Origin: Cymodocea nodosa
Lineage: Eukaryota; Streptophyta; Magnoliopsida; Alismatales; Cymodoceaceae
NCBI GenBank assembly: GCA_036874045.1
Contig: JAZBRI010000003.1
Span: 19,817,501 to 19,881,500, forward strand
Length of the DNA stretch: 64,000 bases
Direction of reading: 5' to 3'
Part shown: positions 1 through 11,105 of the stretch, in pieces
Position numbering within the stretch: position 1 is the stretch's first letter
How the letters are laid out: each line of letters begins with the position of its first letter
The notes under the pieces: model-generated
Told to the model about the DNA's origin: nothing
Databases searched by the model: none
Seen by the model: the letters and a program-made list of their open reading frames with translations, nothing else
Program-made: the position numbers and the translations under genes

Positions 1-763
1 CCTGTTTCAAATATACAAGCATCAGATATATATTTAACTCCAGAAATACTTTATCAAGTACTTGGACTAAAAAATGAAGGAGTTAAATTATCAGAAAAAA
101 ATAGGTCTATCATTTGGGATGGGACATCAAAAGTTTAGCCAAAGATCCGACTGCCAATAGTCAAATGAGGTTATTAAATGATTTAAATGGCCAAGCACGA
201 TTTATTGCAAAGATATTGCATGCTTCAATTTTTTAAAGATTTGGTCATGGAGTAGAATTTGGTAGATGTTGTCTTTATGTGACTTATGCACTAATTAACC
301 ATATACAGGTGAACTGGTATGATATTTTTGTTTATCATATTTTAAATTTGCAGAGTAAATTATTTTATGGTGATGCACTTTTAAGACTTGTGGCAAGTCA
401 AATAGATATTACACTTTGGCTATAGAAAAAATTATAGTGACGATCTTTCTCTATAAAAGAACTTTAGAAATACCAGGAAACAGATATACCTATGATTCGA
501 CAGCAACAACAACACAGGATCAACAAAATTAGCTAGAGCAACAACAATAATAGTCAACATAGTTTACAGTAGAACAATAGCAACATACAGCATATGAACA
601 ACATATAGATATACATATAGATTTCTGACAGCAACAACCACAAGCTTCACATTTAGATTTAGATCAAGTAGTAATTGATCAAATAAACAAAGTAAGTATA
701 GAAATTGCATAAATTTTTTTTGATACTCTACTAGATATTTTTCGAAGACAAAGAGGCTTGTGA
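1..763 (+). pseudogene. Envelope-position accessory ORF (aORF), C-terminal part, broken
   Basis: The translation contains LGLKNEG, then ARFIAKILHA, RFGHGVEFGR, YALINHIQVNW and KLFYGDALLR. These match, in the same order, the aORF of E3 (34561-36826) and the gypsy aORFs at 47033-49230 and 56587-58291. A glutamine/asparagine-rich tail coded by CAA/AAC repeats (about 500-600) and a short helical C-terminus end at a stop at 761-763. The frame is broken by a TAG near 136, a frameshift, a TAA where relatives have glutamine (FQR), and several TAGs. The pattern resembles the putative plant transposon protein found in accessory ORFs of plant LTR elements; the function is unknown to me. Confidence 0.8.
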
Positions 764-1052
764 AAATAAACAAATTATGTATTACATGATTTTTTCATTG
801 TAATTTGTTACCAAAAATTATGTAAATTATTTACAAAATTTAATGTTATACACTTGTTTTTGACAATTCTTGTTTAAAATAGTTTTTATTATCCACGAGT
901 AAGCTATGCATGTTTAAAAATTTCTTTTTGAAAAATATATATTTAGCATATTTTTCTTCCATACATATTGTTTACTTTTTTATAATGCCAAAAAGGGGAG
1001 AAGAAACATTATTTGACTTATTAGGTTTTGACATCATCAAAAAGAGGGAGAT
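764..1052 (+). other. E0 spacer with two polypurine tracts
   Basis: AT-rich DNA without a supported gene. It holds a purine tract AAAAAGGGGAGAAG at about 990 and the terminal tract AAAAAGAGGGAGA just before the LTR. Repeated purine tracts upstream of the 3' LTR are typical of Sirevirus elements and prime plus-strand synthesis. Confidence 0.7.
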
Positions 1053-2308
1053 TGTTAGGAATTTTGTTTTGATAATGAATATTTTATTAAAGTTTATAAA
1101 TAAGTCTAAATAAAATTTTCTAAGTATAATAGTCACGTAATTAAATGTTGACAAGTTATCAGAAAGTTTCATTTAAAATTTCGGATAGTTAACTTTCGGA
1201 TAATTAAAGATTTTTAGATAGTTAAGCTTTGGATAGTTAAATTTTTTGGATAGTTAACATTTCGATTTAGTCAAAGAGTTATGTTAAAAACTCATATAGT
1301 TAAGTTATCTACACGTGTATTTTTAATGTTTTAAGTTTTCACGTGTTTTCTACGTACATTTGGTAATGAAAAATCGAAGAGTTAGATAACTGTTCAAGTT
1401 TTTATATACATAGATGGATAACTGTTCGAGTTTTATAAAATGACTAATGAACAGATAAGTTTTCTTGTTCAGTCATGTGTTTTGTAGGTGCAAGAATTCA
1501 AAGAGTTACAAATAATTGTTCGAGTTTTTATAGGACTTAAAGGATAAATGTTTGACTAAAGTAGTGACTTAGAAGATATTCTATAAATCTCCAAGAAAAT
1601 AAAGTTTTAGTGGATCTATGATATGAAATTGTGGAAATTCAAAATAAGAAGTGGACATTCAAAATAAAGAGTGGACATAGTAGAAATTCAAAAAGACAAT
1701 GGAAATCGTGGATAATTTGAATTTGAAATTAGTACGTGGGATTATGGATTAAGTGGATGAATATGTTGAATATGAAGTCATAGTTCAACTACTATAAATA
1801 GAAGGTACGAGTTGCATTACCATCATCCCAATCTCAAATACCAAGTTTGAATATTCAATCACATTCCAATCCAAATCTCAAACACCAAATCTGAGTATTC
1901 AAATACAAAAAATTTCTCCAACATTAGAAGAAGTTCAAAATTCCAAGTAATTTCAGAAAAGGAGCTGCAACGTAAGAAGTTTGGAAATTTAACAACTAGA
2001 GAAGAAGAGATACAGAAGCTAAGCAAAAAGAAGGAAAATGAGCTACATGTATAAAGATCAAGTTTTATACAATTTGAAATTAGCTTAGAATAAGGATTTT
2101 ATTTTCTCTTTGAATTGTATATTGGACTTTATTGTATTAGAACCGACAAGAAGGGAATTGAGCTGAAAAGAGATTGTAAATTCTTTCTTTAAAGTCTATA
2201 AATATTAGAATTTTATTTACGAGTGTTTTGTGCTCTTGTTTTATCTATTGGTAATTTTAATTGCTAAAGACACAATTCACCCCCCTCTTGTGATACTACG
2301 ATCCTACA
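1053..2308 (+). repeat. 3' LTR of E0
   Basis: A 1.26-kb LTR with TG...CA ends. The first 250 bases carry several copies of GGATAGTTA, and ACGTG motifs follow. A TATA box (TATAAATA) is at 1793-1800. The end has CACCCCCCTCTTGTG and GATCCTACA, as in other Sirevirus-like LTRs here. It differs from the E3 LTR, so E0 and E3 are separate families although both carry the aORF. Confidence 0.85.
1793..1800 (+). promoter_or_regulatory. TATA box of E0 LTR
   Basis: TATAAATA followed by G, in the second half of the LTR; the expected transcription start is about 30 bases downstream. Inferred from sequence only. Confidence 0.6.
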
Positions 2309-2647
2309 CTGACTTAGTTCTATATCGCGATCATGCCTCCAATAGATAGTGTTAATTAAAATATTTTCCATCATATGTGCCTTTCCTTTCAAATACTTCA
2401 TTCTATTTAGTAATGGTACATGAGGGTTGATGGCTAAACATTCTTTGATTTCCTGTTCTGTCCATCCAAGTGTAGTTGTCTCTTCCAAAATTTCTTCTCC
2501 TTCATTTCTTAATCTAAATAAACTATAGAGTAGTCTATTGTGATCTGAATATCTACCTCCTCCACATTTGAAATTAAAATTCCTTCTACTTCTCTTAAAT
2601 TAGCATAAAATTTGGGCACCAAATTTTCATAAATAACATGCCCTCTT
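2309..2647 (-). pseudogene. G4: fragment of gypsy accessory ORF
   Basis: Read on the minus strand it gives NLVPKFYANLRE, SNVEE, GWTEQEIKECLAINPHVPLL and DRDIELSQ. These match the aORF of G1 (VPYFYANLRG, EWTEQQIKDCLAINPGVPLL, GHDIELSQ). It is cut on the left by E0 and on the right by an inverted LTR, and is frameshifted inside. It is a remnant of a gypsy element of the same family as G1 and G2; the rest is not seen in the window. Confidence 0.8.
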
Positions 2648-4146
2648 TGTTAGGATCGTATGGCTCACTAGAGGGGGGTGAATGGTGATCTAAGTGTAAT
2701 TTTAATTATTTTCAAACTTAACTAGTTGATTTAATTAGTAAGCAAGCATTGATATTAAATAAACATGCACAATAGTGATAAAAACTTAACACAAGGAAAT
2801 TTTTTAGGTGGTTTACCAACATGGCTAGTCCACCCCCAAGTTTTACTTAGGCTTCACTAAGTATTTTACTACTTACAACACTTGCTTTCAAGTTGAAGCA
2901 AGAACCAACACTTAAGCTTTTAGGTAGAAGCTCAGCAACCATCCTTTCTCGAGGTTTCAAGTCCAAGCTCTTAACCAATAGTGAGTTTTCAAGTATAAAC
3001 TCACGAACCAATACTTAAGCTTTCAAAATAGAGTATACATGTTGGGAGCTTTTTGTATTTCAATATGCTTGAGAATTCTTCTCTTTTAAATGTGCAAATT
3101 GTATGTATTGCTGGGAATTTAGTGTAGCTCTCAATATGATAATCGTTGTCTTTATCTTCCCTTTACTAATCATATTTATACCAAGAGGTATAATGAACAT
3201 ATTTCTTCCAACGGTATTTGTCTTGTTGTACTTACTATGTAGTCAGTCCTAAGAATAGTAAATTACTATTCTACATACTGTTCTTTATATACCTTCCAAT
3301 TCCATTTGATTTTTGAATAGTCAAATTTATAACCTTCCGAAAACTCGAATAGTTATCTTGTAACTCTTCGAAAAACTTGAATAGTTATACTTGTCATGTG
3401 ATCCTTTAAGTTCTACACGTGAGTCTTCTTAGTTTCGAACATTAGCTTGTAACTCTCTAAAAAACTTGAACAGTTATTCTATAACTATCCGAAAAATTGA
3501 ATTAGTTATCCTTCAAGGCTTTTGATTGCTCAACACGTGTTTCTTATTTCTACACGTGCATAATTGAATGACTTAAGTTTCAGATAGTTAAATCTGCAAC
3601 ATTTTGAAACTTCCTATTTTTTGGATAGTTAGCTTTCCTAACTTTCCGAAAATCCTTTTAAGCTTTCGACTAAATTTCTGCATGTGTGTATTTGAATAAC
3701 TTAATTATTCAGATAGTTAGCCTTCCTAACTTTCCGATCTTAGAATATTTTCGAATAGTTAACTTCTTACCTTCTGATCATTCAAACAGCTATCCTACTA
3801 ACTTTCCAAAGGACTTCAAATTTCAGATAGTTAGCCTTCTAACTCTCCAAAAGAATTCATATTGCTTTAAACTACCTTTTGGATACTTAGCTAGTTAATC
3901 TTCCGAAAGTCCACTTCTTCTAAATACTTAAGCTGAGAATAGACTGAACTTCTTGACTTTATCTTTTAGCTTTGAATGAACTACTTATAACTTGATATCT
4001 TCTAGATTTCTTGTGCAGCAATCGTCTGGTCTATTTGACTGCAATTTGCTTTGACTTTTTCATCCATATCTGTTCATCCTCCAACTTGTGAAATACATAA
4101 ACTTCTCACATGGATGTTTGCATTATCAAAACACAAGGGTTCTAAC
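2648..4146 (-). repeat. Solo LTR of a Sirevirus-like copia element, inverted
   Basis: The plus strand begins TGTTAGGATCGTATGGC and then AGAGGGGGGTGAATGG, the reverse complement of the LTR end seen in E2. Its other end is the reverse complement of the E2-type LTR start. It has many ATAGTTA/TAACTATC motifs, ACGTG motifs, and a reverse-strand TATA box at 3173-3180. No primer site or purine tract adjoins it, so it is a solo LTR. The last base appears mutated and I see no clear target duplication. Confidence 0.8.
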
Positions 4147-4602
4147 TAAAAGGACCTCTAGATTTTGATAATGCAAAAATCAATGTAAGAAATAAACTCT
4201 TGTATTTTATAGATCGACAGATAAATAGTTACAGACAGTCAAAGGCAATTCATTCAAAGCTGACATATGAAATTAGAAGGATCAGATAGTTATCAGTTTA
4301 AGTATCTGGAAGAAGTAGATTTTTGGAAGGTTAACATCTCAAGTATTTGGAAGGAGTAGATTTTTGAAAGGTTAACTTCTTAAGTATCTGAATTTCATCA
4401 AGTGTTGGTTGTTGCTTCAACCTAAAAGCAAGTGCTGTAAGTATTTATATACTTAGTGAAGCTCAAGTGAATCTTGGGGGTGGACTAGCCAAGTTGGTGA
4501 ACCACCTAAAAATCTTCTTGTGTTCTTTTCTATTTACTATTTTGCATTTATATCAATTAATTCAACTTACAGATAAATTGAATCAACCGATTAGATTAAA
4601 AA
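4147..4602 (+). repeat. 5' LTR of E2, left piece, internally deleted
   Basis: Its first 43 or so bases match the E1 LTR start (AAAGGACCTCTAGATTTTG), with TG changed to TA. Its last 200 bases match the E2 3' LTR (GGACTAGCCAAGTTGGTG). It is about one third of the length of the 3' LTR. The mix of an E1-like start and an E2-like end suggests recombination between LTR types. E1 begins at 4603. Confidence 0.75.
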
Positions 4603-5170
4603 TGAAAGGACCTCTAGATTTTGATAATGCAAAAATCAATGTAAGGTTTTGAATTGTATTTATCAGGATTAGTCTATACAGCAAAAAGATCAGAAGACAA
4701 ACAAATCGAAGCAGCAAATATGTTGCAGTAAATCTCAGAATATGTTGCTGCAGAAAATCGGACAGTTAAGAATTGTATTTCTCAGGATAAGGAGGATTGA
4801 ATGATCGGATAGTTAAGGAGTTAACTATTCGGAAGCTTAAAGGACTTTTTCGGAGAGTTACAGGTATAACTATTCGAAAGTTAAGTCATTCAATAAATCA
4901 TGTGCAGAAATACAGAACGGAAGCTTAAAGGACTTATCGGAGAGTTAGATAACTATCTGAGTTTTCTTTTCGGAGAGTTAGATAACTATTCGAGTTTTTC
5001 GGTAAATTACAGGTATAACTTTTCGGAACTTAAGTCATCCTATTACGCACGTGTAGAATAGAGAAGTCGGCAGTCAAATGCTTAAAGGAAAAATCGAAGA
5101 GTAGATAACTATCCGAAATCTCAAAGAGAGTTTCGGTGAGTTACAGAGATAACCATTCGAAACTTAGGTT

Positions 5171-5420
5171 ATTGAATTTCCCACGTGTAGATTTCCAGAA
5201 AGAAGCTCAAATATGTTTTTGGAGAGTTAGAAATATAACTATCCAAAATCCTGAAGCGTTTTGGTGAGTTACAGGGATAACCATCCGAAACATAAGTTAT
5301 TGAATTTCCCACGTGCAGAATTCCAGAAAGAAGCTCAAATAAGTTTTCGGAGAGTTAGAAATATAACTATTCGAAATCCTGAAGCGTTTCGGTGAGTTAC
5401 AGGGATAACCATCCGAAACT
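5171..5420 (+). repeat. 128-base tandem repeat inside the E1 LTR
   Basis: Two units begin at ATTGAATTTCCCACGTG, at 5171 and 5299. Each carries one CACGTG box, a CGGAGAGTTAG motif and an AACTAT(C/T)C motif. The 3' LTR has the same pair, starting at 11979 and 12107, again 128 apart, so the duplication preceded the insertion of E1. Confidence 0.8.
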
Positions 5421-5783
5421 TAAGTCAACCTTTTATGCACATGCTGAATTGAAGCAATCGAAAGTTAACAGAGGGTTACTGTAGCCAACTATCCGATAGT
5501 TATATAACTGTTCGGTAAGTTACAATTATAATCATCCGATTGAATGTCAGCTCGTAGTAAATATTCTGGAATCCTACCTAGCAGAAAGTTTAAGTGATCT
5601 TTTGGTGAGTTACAGATATTCTTCAGAGAGTTACATAGCTAACTATCCGAAAGGTTAAGAAAATCGGAAGGACATCTTGAAATAACTTTTTGAATAGTAA
5701 CTTACCGTATTTGGGACTGAAGTCTAATCAAGTACAGTAGAATACATCCGTTGGAAGAAAATATGATCGTTACACATGTTTGG

Positions 5784-5791
5784 TATATATA
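5784..5791 (+). promoter_or_regulatory. TATA box of E1 5' LTR
   Basis: TATATATA in the context TTGGTATATATACAAG; the matching site in the 3' LTR is at 12593-12600. It lies downstream of the CACGTG repeats, as expected for the end of U3. Confidence 0.6.
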
Positions 5792-6261
5792 CAAGATATA
5801 GACAACGGATGTAGATAGCACTTTGCTCATACATATACTTACACCAAGCTCAACAGAAGAAAAGCTTTAGAGATCAAATCATCTTCAACACTTACAGACC
5901 AAATTTCAGAAGCTCATCACGCATTCAACTCTGCTGTTCATAAGATAGTATTTACTAAAGTACACGAATTAAAACTTCAGAGAAAGGATTGATTGAAGCT
6001 TCGACAAGGAAGCTCAAGTGAATGGTTAGTTGGTTCTTGCTTAAACCTTAAAGCAAGTGATTGTAAGTTTGCAAGAGTTTAGTGAAGCTTAAGTATCCCT
6101 CGGGGGTGGACTAGCCATTAGTGGTGAACCACCTAAAAATCTATGTGTGAATTCTTTCATTGTATGCTTGCTATCACTTTACATTAAACTACTTCTAAAA
6201 GGTTAAGAAACGAATTTTTACCATTCACCCCCCCTCTAGTAAGCCTTAAGGTCCTAACAAT

Positions 6262-6273
6262 TCGTATCAGAGC
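6262..6273 (+). other. Primer binding site of E1 (mutated)
   Basis: TCGTATCAGAGC, two bases after the LTR, matches the 3' end of initiator tRNA-Met except for one base: the usual form, seen at 13132, is TGGTATCAGAGC. Confidence 0.8.
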
Positions 6274-6311
6274 AAGGTTGATCTCGTTAATAGATTTAAC
6301 CATCTGAGATC

Positions 6312-7856
6312 ATGGCTTTCCACACTACAGAGGGTCAGAATATCCATCGACCTCCCCTCCTTGATGGTAGCAATTATAGCTACTGGAAAAATAGGATGGA
6401 GTGCTTTCTCAAGAGTACAGATATGAAACTTTGGAGAATGGTTGTATATGGTACACCAACTCCAATCAATCATGAAAGTGATTGGACTAAGAAGGATGAA
6501 AAAATCATCCAGATGGATGCTCGTGGGCTTAATTCCATTTACTGTGCACTAACTGGTGAACAGTATAATAAAATATCTGCTTGTAAATTCTCCCATGAAG
6601 CTTGGAAGATCCTTAAAATTACATATGAAGGAACCAACCAAGTTAAAGATACTAAAATCAGCATTTTGTTAAGAAAATATGAATTATTCAAAATGCTTGA
6701 AAAAGAAAGTATCACCGAAATGTTTTCTAGATTCACAGAAATTGTGAATGAACTAAGAGGCCTTGGGAGGAGTTTTTCTAATCGTGAACAGGTACAAAAG
6801 ATCCTAAGAAGCTTGACAATCGAATGGAAGTAGAAGTCTACTTCCATACAGGATTCAAAGGATCTGAATAACTATTCAGTTGAAGATCTGTTGGGAAACC
6901 TTCTAGCCCATGAAGTCCAAATGAAGGAATGGAAAGAAGGAGTCACTGAAAGAAAAGCAGAGAAAAAGAAAGAACTAGCTTTTCCCTCAACAGAAGATCA
7001 ACTAAGCTCGGATGAGGATGAAATGTTACTGCTGGCTAGGAACTTTAGAAGGATGATGAGACAAGGAGGCAAAGCCAGCTCCTCAAAACCAAAAGTCCCT
7101 ACATGCTACAAGTGCAAGAAACTAGGAGACATTCAACTTTACTGTCCTTTTCAACAGGAGGAGGACAAATAGAAATGGAAAAGAAAGAATAAGAAGAAGA
7201 TGGCCTTGAAAGCCACTTGGGATGACAACAGTTCATCTAGTAGCTCATCAGACTCAGATGAGGAGGCATCTGCAAACGTGTGCTTTGCTGCACAAGAGGT
7301 ATGCTCTACATCTCCTTATTGCTCAGAAAAAGAAAATGATGATGTAGATATAGATAGTCTTCTTTGTACAGTAGATAACTTATATATAAAATGTAAGAAG
7401 TACAAGAAAGAATTAAAGAGTTTAAATTCTTATCTAGAAGATGTTTTTGCTAAACTAGAAAAAGCTTTAGTTGATAATAGGGAATTAAAAACTAAAATGG
7501 ATAGCTATAGTTGTAAAAATTTTGATCTAAAAGAAGAAAATAAAAATCTGTTATCTGAAGTTACTGATTTGAAGAAAACTGTATGTAAATTTACTAAAGG
7601 TGAAAATAGCTTAAACAAAATAATAGGATCTCAAAGAATAGGAAGAAGCAAATTTGGCCTAGGGTATGCTGTACCACAGGAAACCCCTTACTGTGGTGGA
7701 AAAATTAGATCTTATAAAGATGGCACAATTGTGTTTGTCATTAAGAAGAGATCTACGTCTATATGGCTACCAAAAGGCAACATGTTTAGTATACAAAGGA
7801 CTAACAATGATGGACCCAAGAAGATATGGGTATCAAAAGTCTTAATTTCAACATGA
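6312..7856 (+). pseudogene. gag: Copia Gag polyprotein of E1, broken
   Basis: One frame of 514 codons with two internal TAGs (6831-6833 and 7170-7172) and a terminal TGA (7854-7856). It starts MAFHTTEGQNIHRPPLLDG, typical of plant copia Gag. The capsid-like domain spans about residues 15-180 (YWKNRMECFL, EAWKILKITYEGT, LLRKYELFKM). A zinc knuckle lies at about residues 265-278 (CYKCKKLGD...C), with histidine changed to aspartate. A serine/acid-rich linker and a likely coiled coil (about 355-435) follow. Gag would form the cytoplasmic particle. At the first TAG, E2 has CAA. The pol frame begins one base ahead just past the end, as in E2. Confidence 0.88.
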
Positions 7857-10800
7857 CTTGCAGGACTACATGGACAAGAAAGCTCAAACGTCCAAGTGGA
7901 TCATTGACAGTAGTTGCTCAAAGCATATGACAGGTAAGAAAAGACTTCTAGAATCTGTTAAATCAATAAATTCAGGATTTGTTAAGTTTGGTAACAATGA
8001 AAAATGTAGAATTACTGCCATAGGAAATGTTGCATCTGAAAATGGAAAAATAGAAAATGTCTTACATGTAAATGGTTTAAAACAGAATCTGCTAAGTGTA
8101 GGTCAATTATTTGACAAAGGTTACAATATACTTTTTACTGCACAAAACTGTTTTATATTACAACCTGATACACATGAAATCAAATTTACTGGATATAGAA
8201 ATAATTCAATTTATACTTTGGCATTTCCATGTGATATTTTATCTAGTGATGCATGTTTAGTTGCTTCTAATGAAGATGAATGGTTATGGCATAAAAGATT
8301 AAATCATGCAAACATGAGACTTATAAGAAAATTGACCAAACATGATCTTGTTAGAGGTGTGCCTAAGCTCAAATTCAAGAGAGATAAATTGTGTAGTGAT
8401 TGTACAATTGGAAAACAAAAGAAATCAGCACACAAGAGTATTGAAGACATTGCCACACGTCAACCATTAGATCTATTGCATATGGACCTATTTGGTCCTA
8501 CACAGATAGCTAGTTTAGGAGGAAGAAAATATACCTTATTGGTAGTTGATGATTATACAAGATTCACTTGGGTTATTTTCTTAACACATAAGAATAAAGC
8601 CTGTGATGATTTCAAACATCTCTGTATTAGAATTCAAAATGAAAAAAAATCAACCGTGAAGAAGATTAGAAGTGATCATGGAGGTGAATTTGAAAATTCA
8701 GAATTTGAAGAATTATGCAATTCTTTTGGCATACTACACGAATTCTCATGTCCAAGAACTCCTACTTAGAATGGAGTTGTAGAGAGGAAGAATAGATCAG
8801 TACAAGAAATGGTAAGAACAATTCTTAATGCATCTGATCTACCAAAGTCTTTATGGGCTGAAGTTGTAAATACTGCATGTTATTATTCTCTAAACAGAAC
8901 TCACCTTAGACCTATCCTACATAAGACACCTTTTGAACTATGGTATGGTAAAATACCAAATGTTGGATATTTTAAGGTCTTTGGATCAAGATGCTTTATG
9001 CTTAACACTAAGGATCAAAAGGACAAATTTGATGCAAAATCTGATCTTGCTCTACTTGTTGGATACTCTTCAAGAAGCAAGGCCTACAAGGTCTATTTTG
9101 AACATCAAAGAAGAGTAGAAGAGTCAATAAACATATTCTTTGATGAAGACATGGTAGGAAAATTGAAGAGGCTAACAATAGATAGTGAAAGTGAAAGTGA
9201 AGTAATAAATAAGAAAATTCCTCAGAAAAAGGATAGTTCAACACTGCCTACACCTATTGAGACAGAAAAAGCATGGAAGACAAAGTCTGAACATCCCATT
9301 AGGCAAATTATTGGGAATATAAATCAAGGTGTTCAAACAAGAAGCAAAATTCAAAATATTTGTAATTATTGTGCTTTTGTGTCTGAACTTGAACCTTCAA
9401 CAGTTGAAGATGCCTGTAATGATGAATACTAGATCATGGCCATGCAAGAGGAACTAAATCAGTTCAAGAAAAATGAAGTCTGGAACTTGATTGAAAGGCC
9501 CATCGAAAAATCAATTATTGGTACTAAATGGGTGTTTAAGAACAAACTTGACAATAATGGTAGTATTATCAAAAATAAAGCTAGACTTGTTGCTCAGGGA
9601 TACAACCAACAGGAAGGAATCGACTATGAAGAAACTTTTGCACCTGTTGCAAGACTTGAAGCAATTAGAATGTTACTTGCCTTTGCAAGTAGTATGAAAA
9701 TCAAGCTTTATCAGATGGATGTTAAAAGTGCATTTATTAATGGCATTCTACAGGAAGAAGTATATGTAGAACAACCACTAGGTTTTGAAGATGAAGAAAA
9801 TCCAAACCATGTATACAAACTGAATAAAGCTCTCTTTGGTTTGAAGCAAGCACCACGTGCATGGTATGATAAATTGAAGAGTTTCCTTCTTGAGAATCAG
9901 TTTAACATAGGAACTACAGACAACCCTTATTCATCAAATCTGAAGGTTCTCATATGTTAATTATTCAGATCTACGTAGATGATATCATTTTTGGTGCCAC
10001 ACATGAGAATCTATGTCATGATTTTCAAATCTTAATGAAGAATGAATTTGAGATGAGTCTTATGGAGAATTAAAATTCTTTCTAGGATTGCAAATTCATC
10101 AACTTAAGGATGACATTTTCCTGAATCAAGAAAAATTTTGCAAATAGATTCTCTTGAAATTTGGTATAGATAAATCCAAAGTAGCAGGTACTCCAATGAA
10201 CTCAAATGAAAAACTTGATAAGGACATTTCTGGCATTCTAGTAGATCAAAAGAAATATAGAGGTATGATTGGATCACTTCTGTATCTAACAGCCAATAGA
10301 CCAGATATAATGTTTAGTGTTTGTACTTGTGTAAGATATCAAGCCTCTCCAAGAGCATCACACTTAAAATTAGTTAAACATATATTTAAATATCTACAAG
10401 GTACCAAGGAGTTTGGCTTATTTTATTCTTCACAGAATCAATTGATTTTAGTAGGATACAGTGATGTAGATTATGCAGGATGCAAATTAGATCGAAAAAG
10501 CACCAATGGGACATGTTAGTTGCTTGGTCATTCACTTGTTTCTTGGTTCAACAGGAAACAAAACTCTATAGCCCTATCCACCACTGAAGCTGAATATATG
10601 GCAGCAGGCCTATGTTGTGCACAGATCTTATGGATGCAACAAACTTTGGCAGATTATAAGCTAAATTTTCAGAATACCATTATTTACTGTGATAGCAGTA
10701 GTGCCATCAATCTCTCCAAAAATACAGTTCTACACTCTAGAACAAAACTCTATAGCCCTATCCACCACTGAAGCTGAATATATGGCAGCATGCCTATGTT

Positions 10801-11105
10801 GTGCACAGATCTTATGGATGCAACAAACTTTGGCAGATTATAAGCTAAATTTTCAGAATACCATTATTTACTATGATAGCAGTAGTGCCATCAATCTCTC
10901 CAAAAATACAGTTCTACACTCTAGAGCAAAACATATCGAGATTAGGCACCACTTTTTAAGAGACCATGTTGAAAAAGGTCATATTTCCTTGGAATATGTC
11001 TTTACTAAAGAACAACTTGCAGATATCTTCACCAAACCATTATTTGCAGCTGTATTTAATCATATTAGACGAAATTTAGGGATTTGTTCTTTATATGATT
11101 TATAA
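7846..11105 (+). pseudogene. pol: Copia Pol of E1: protease-integrase-RT-RNase H, broken
   Basis: The frame opens at 7846, +1 relative to Gag. Order: protease (WIIDSSCSKHMTG, near 7900); integrase with its H-H-C-C zinc motif (8281-8420), DDE residues in MDLFGPT, SDHGGEF and VERKN, and a C-terminal GYSSRSKAY; reverse transcriptase with [11 protein letters not shown] and YVDD (near 9970); RNase H ending LGICSLYDL. Integrase before RT is the copia order. Breaks: TAG at 8767 (E2 has glutamine), TAG at 9430 (E4 has tryptophan), a one-base deletion near 9930, a lost G near 10060, TAG at 10517 (E2 has CAA), and a 184-base duplication at 10556-10923. Confidence 0.9.
10556..10923 (+). repeat. 184-base tandem duplication in E1 RNase H
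   Basis: The stretch from ACAAAACTCTATAGCCC through TACACTCTAGA occurs twice in a row, nearly identical (GGCCTATG/TGCCTATG and TGTGATAGC/TATGATAGC are among the few differences). A length of 184 is not a multiple of three, so it shifts the frame. ACAAAACTC at both ends suggests replication slippage or template switching; an assembly error is possible. Confidence 0.88.

Larger units (their letters stand above)
1..2308 (+). mobile_element. E0: 3' end of a Ty1/copia (Sirevirus-like) element
   Basis: The window opens inside this element. What remains is the 3' half of an accessory ORF in the envelope position (1-763), a spacer with two purine-rich tracts, and a full LTR (1053-2308). The tract just before the LTR (CATCAAAAAGAGGGAGAT) is the usual Sirevirus-type polypurine tract. 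The LTR starts TGTTAGG and ends CCTACA. The pol genes lie outside the window. The right flank is gypsy coding sequence, so E0 inserted into an older gypsy copy; a target duplication cannot be checked. Confidence 0.85.
4603..6259 (+). repeat. 5' LTR of E1
   Basis: A 1.66-kb LTR rich in the paired motifs AACTATCCG and CGGAGAGTTA, with several ACGTG boxes. It contains a 128-base tandem repeat near 5171-5420. A TATA box lies at 5784-5791. It ends CACCCCCCCTCTAGTAAGCC then TCCTAACA. Differences from the 3' LTR are mostly C/T and G/A changes. Confidence 0.92.

Noticed and set aside
4800..5650. CRISPR-like array suggested by regularly recurring short repeats.
   Set aside because: The repeats are degenerate LTR motifs with variable spacing, not identical direct repeats with unique spacers; the DNA is plant.
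6262..6273. tRNA gene suggested by TGGTATCAGAGC matches here, at 13132 and at 29473.
   Set aside because: Only the 12-base primer site is present; no cloverleaf surrounds it.
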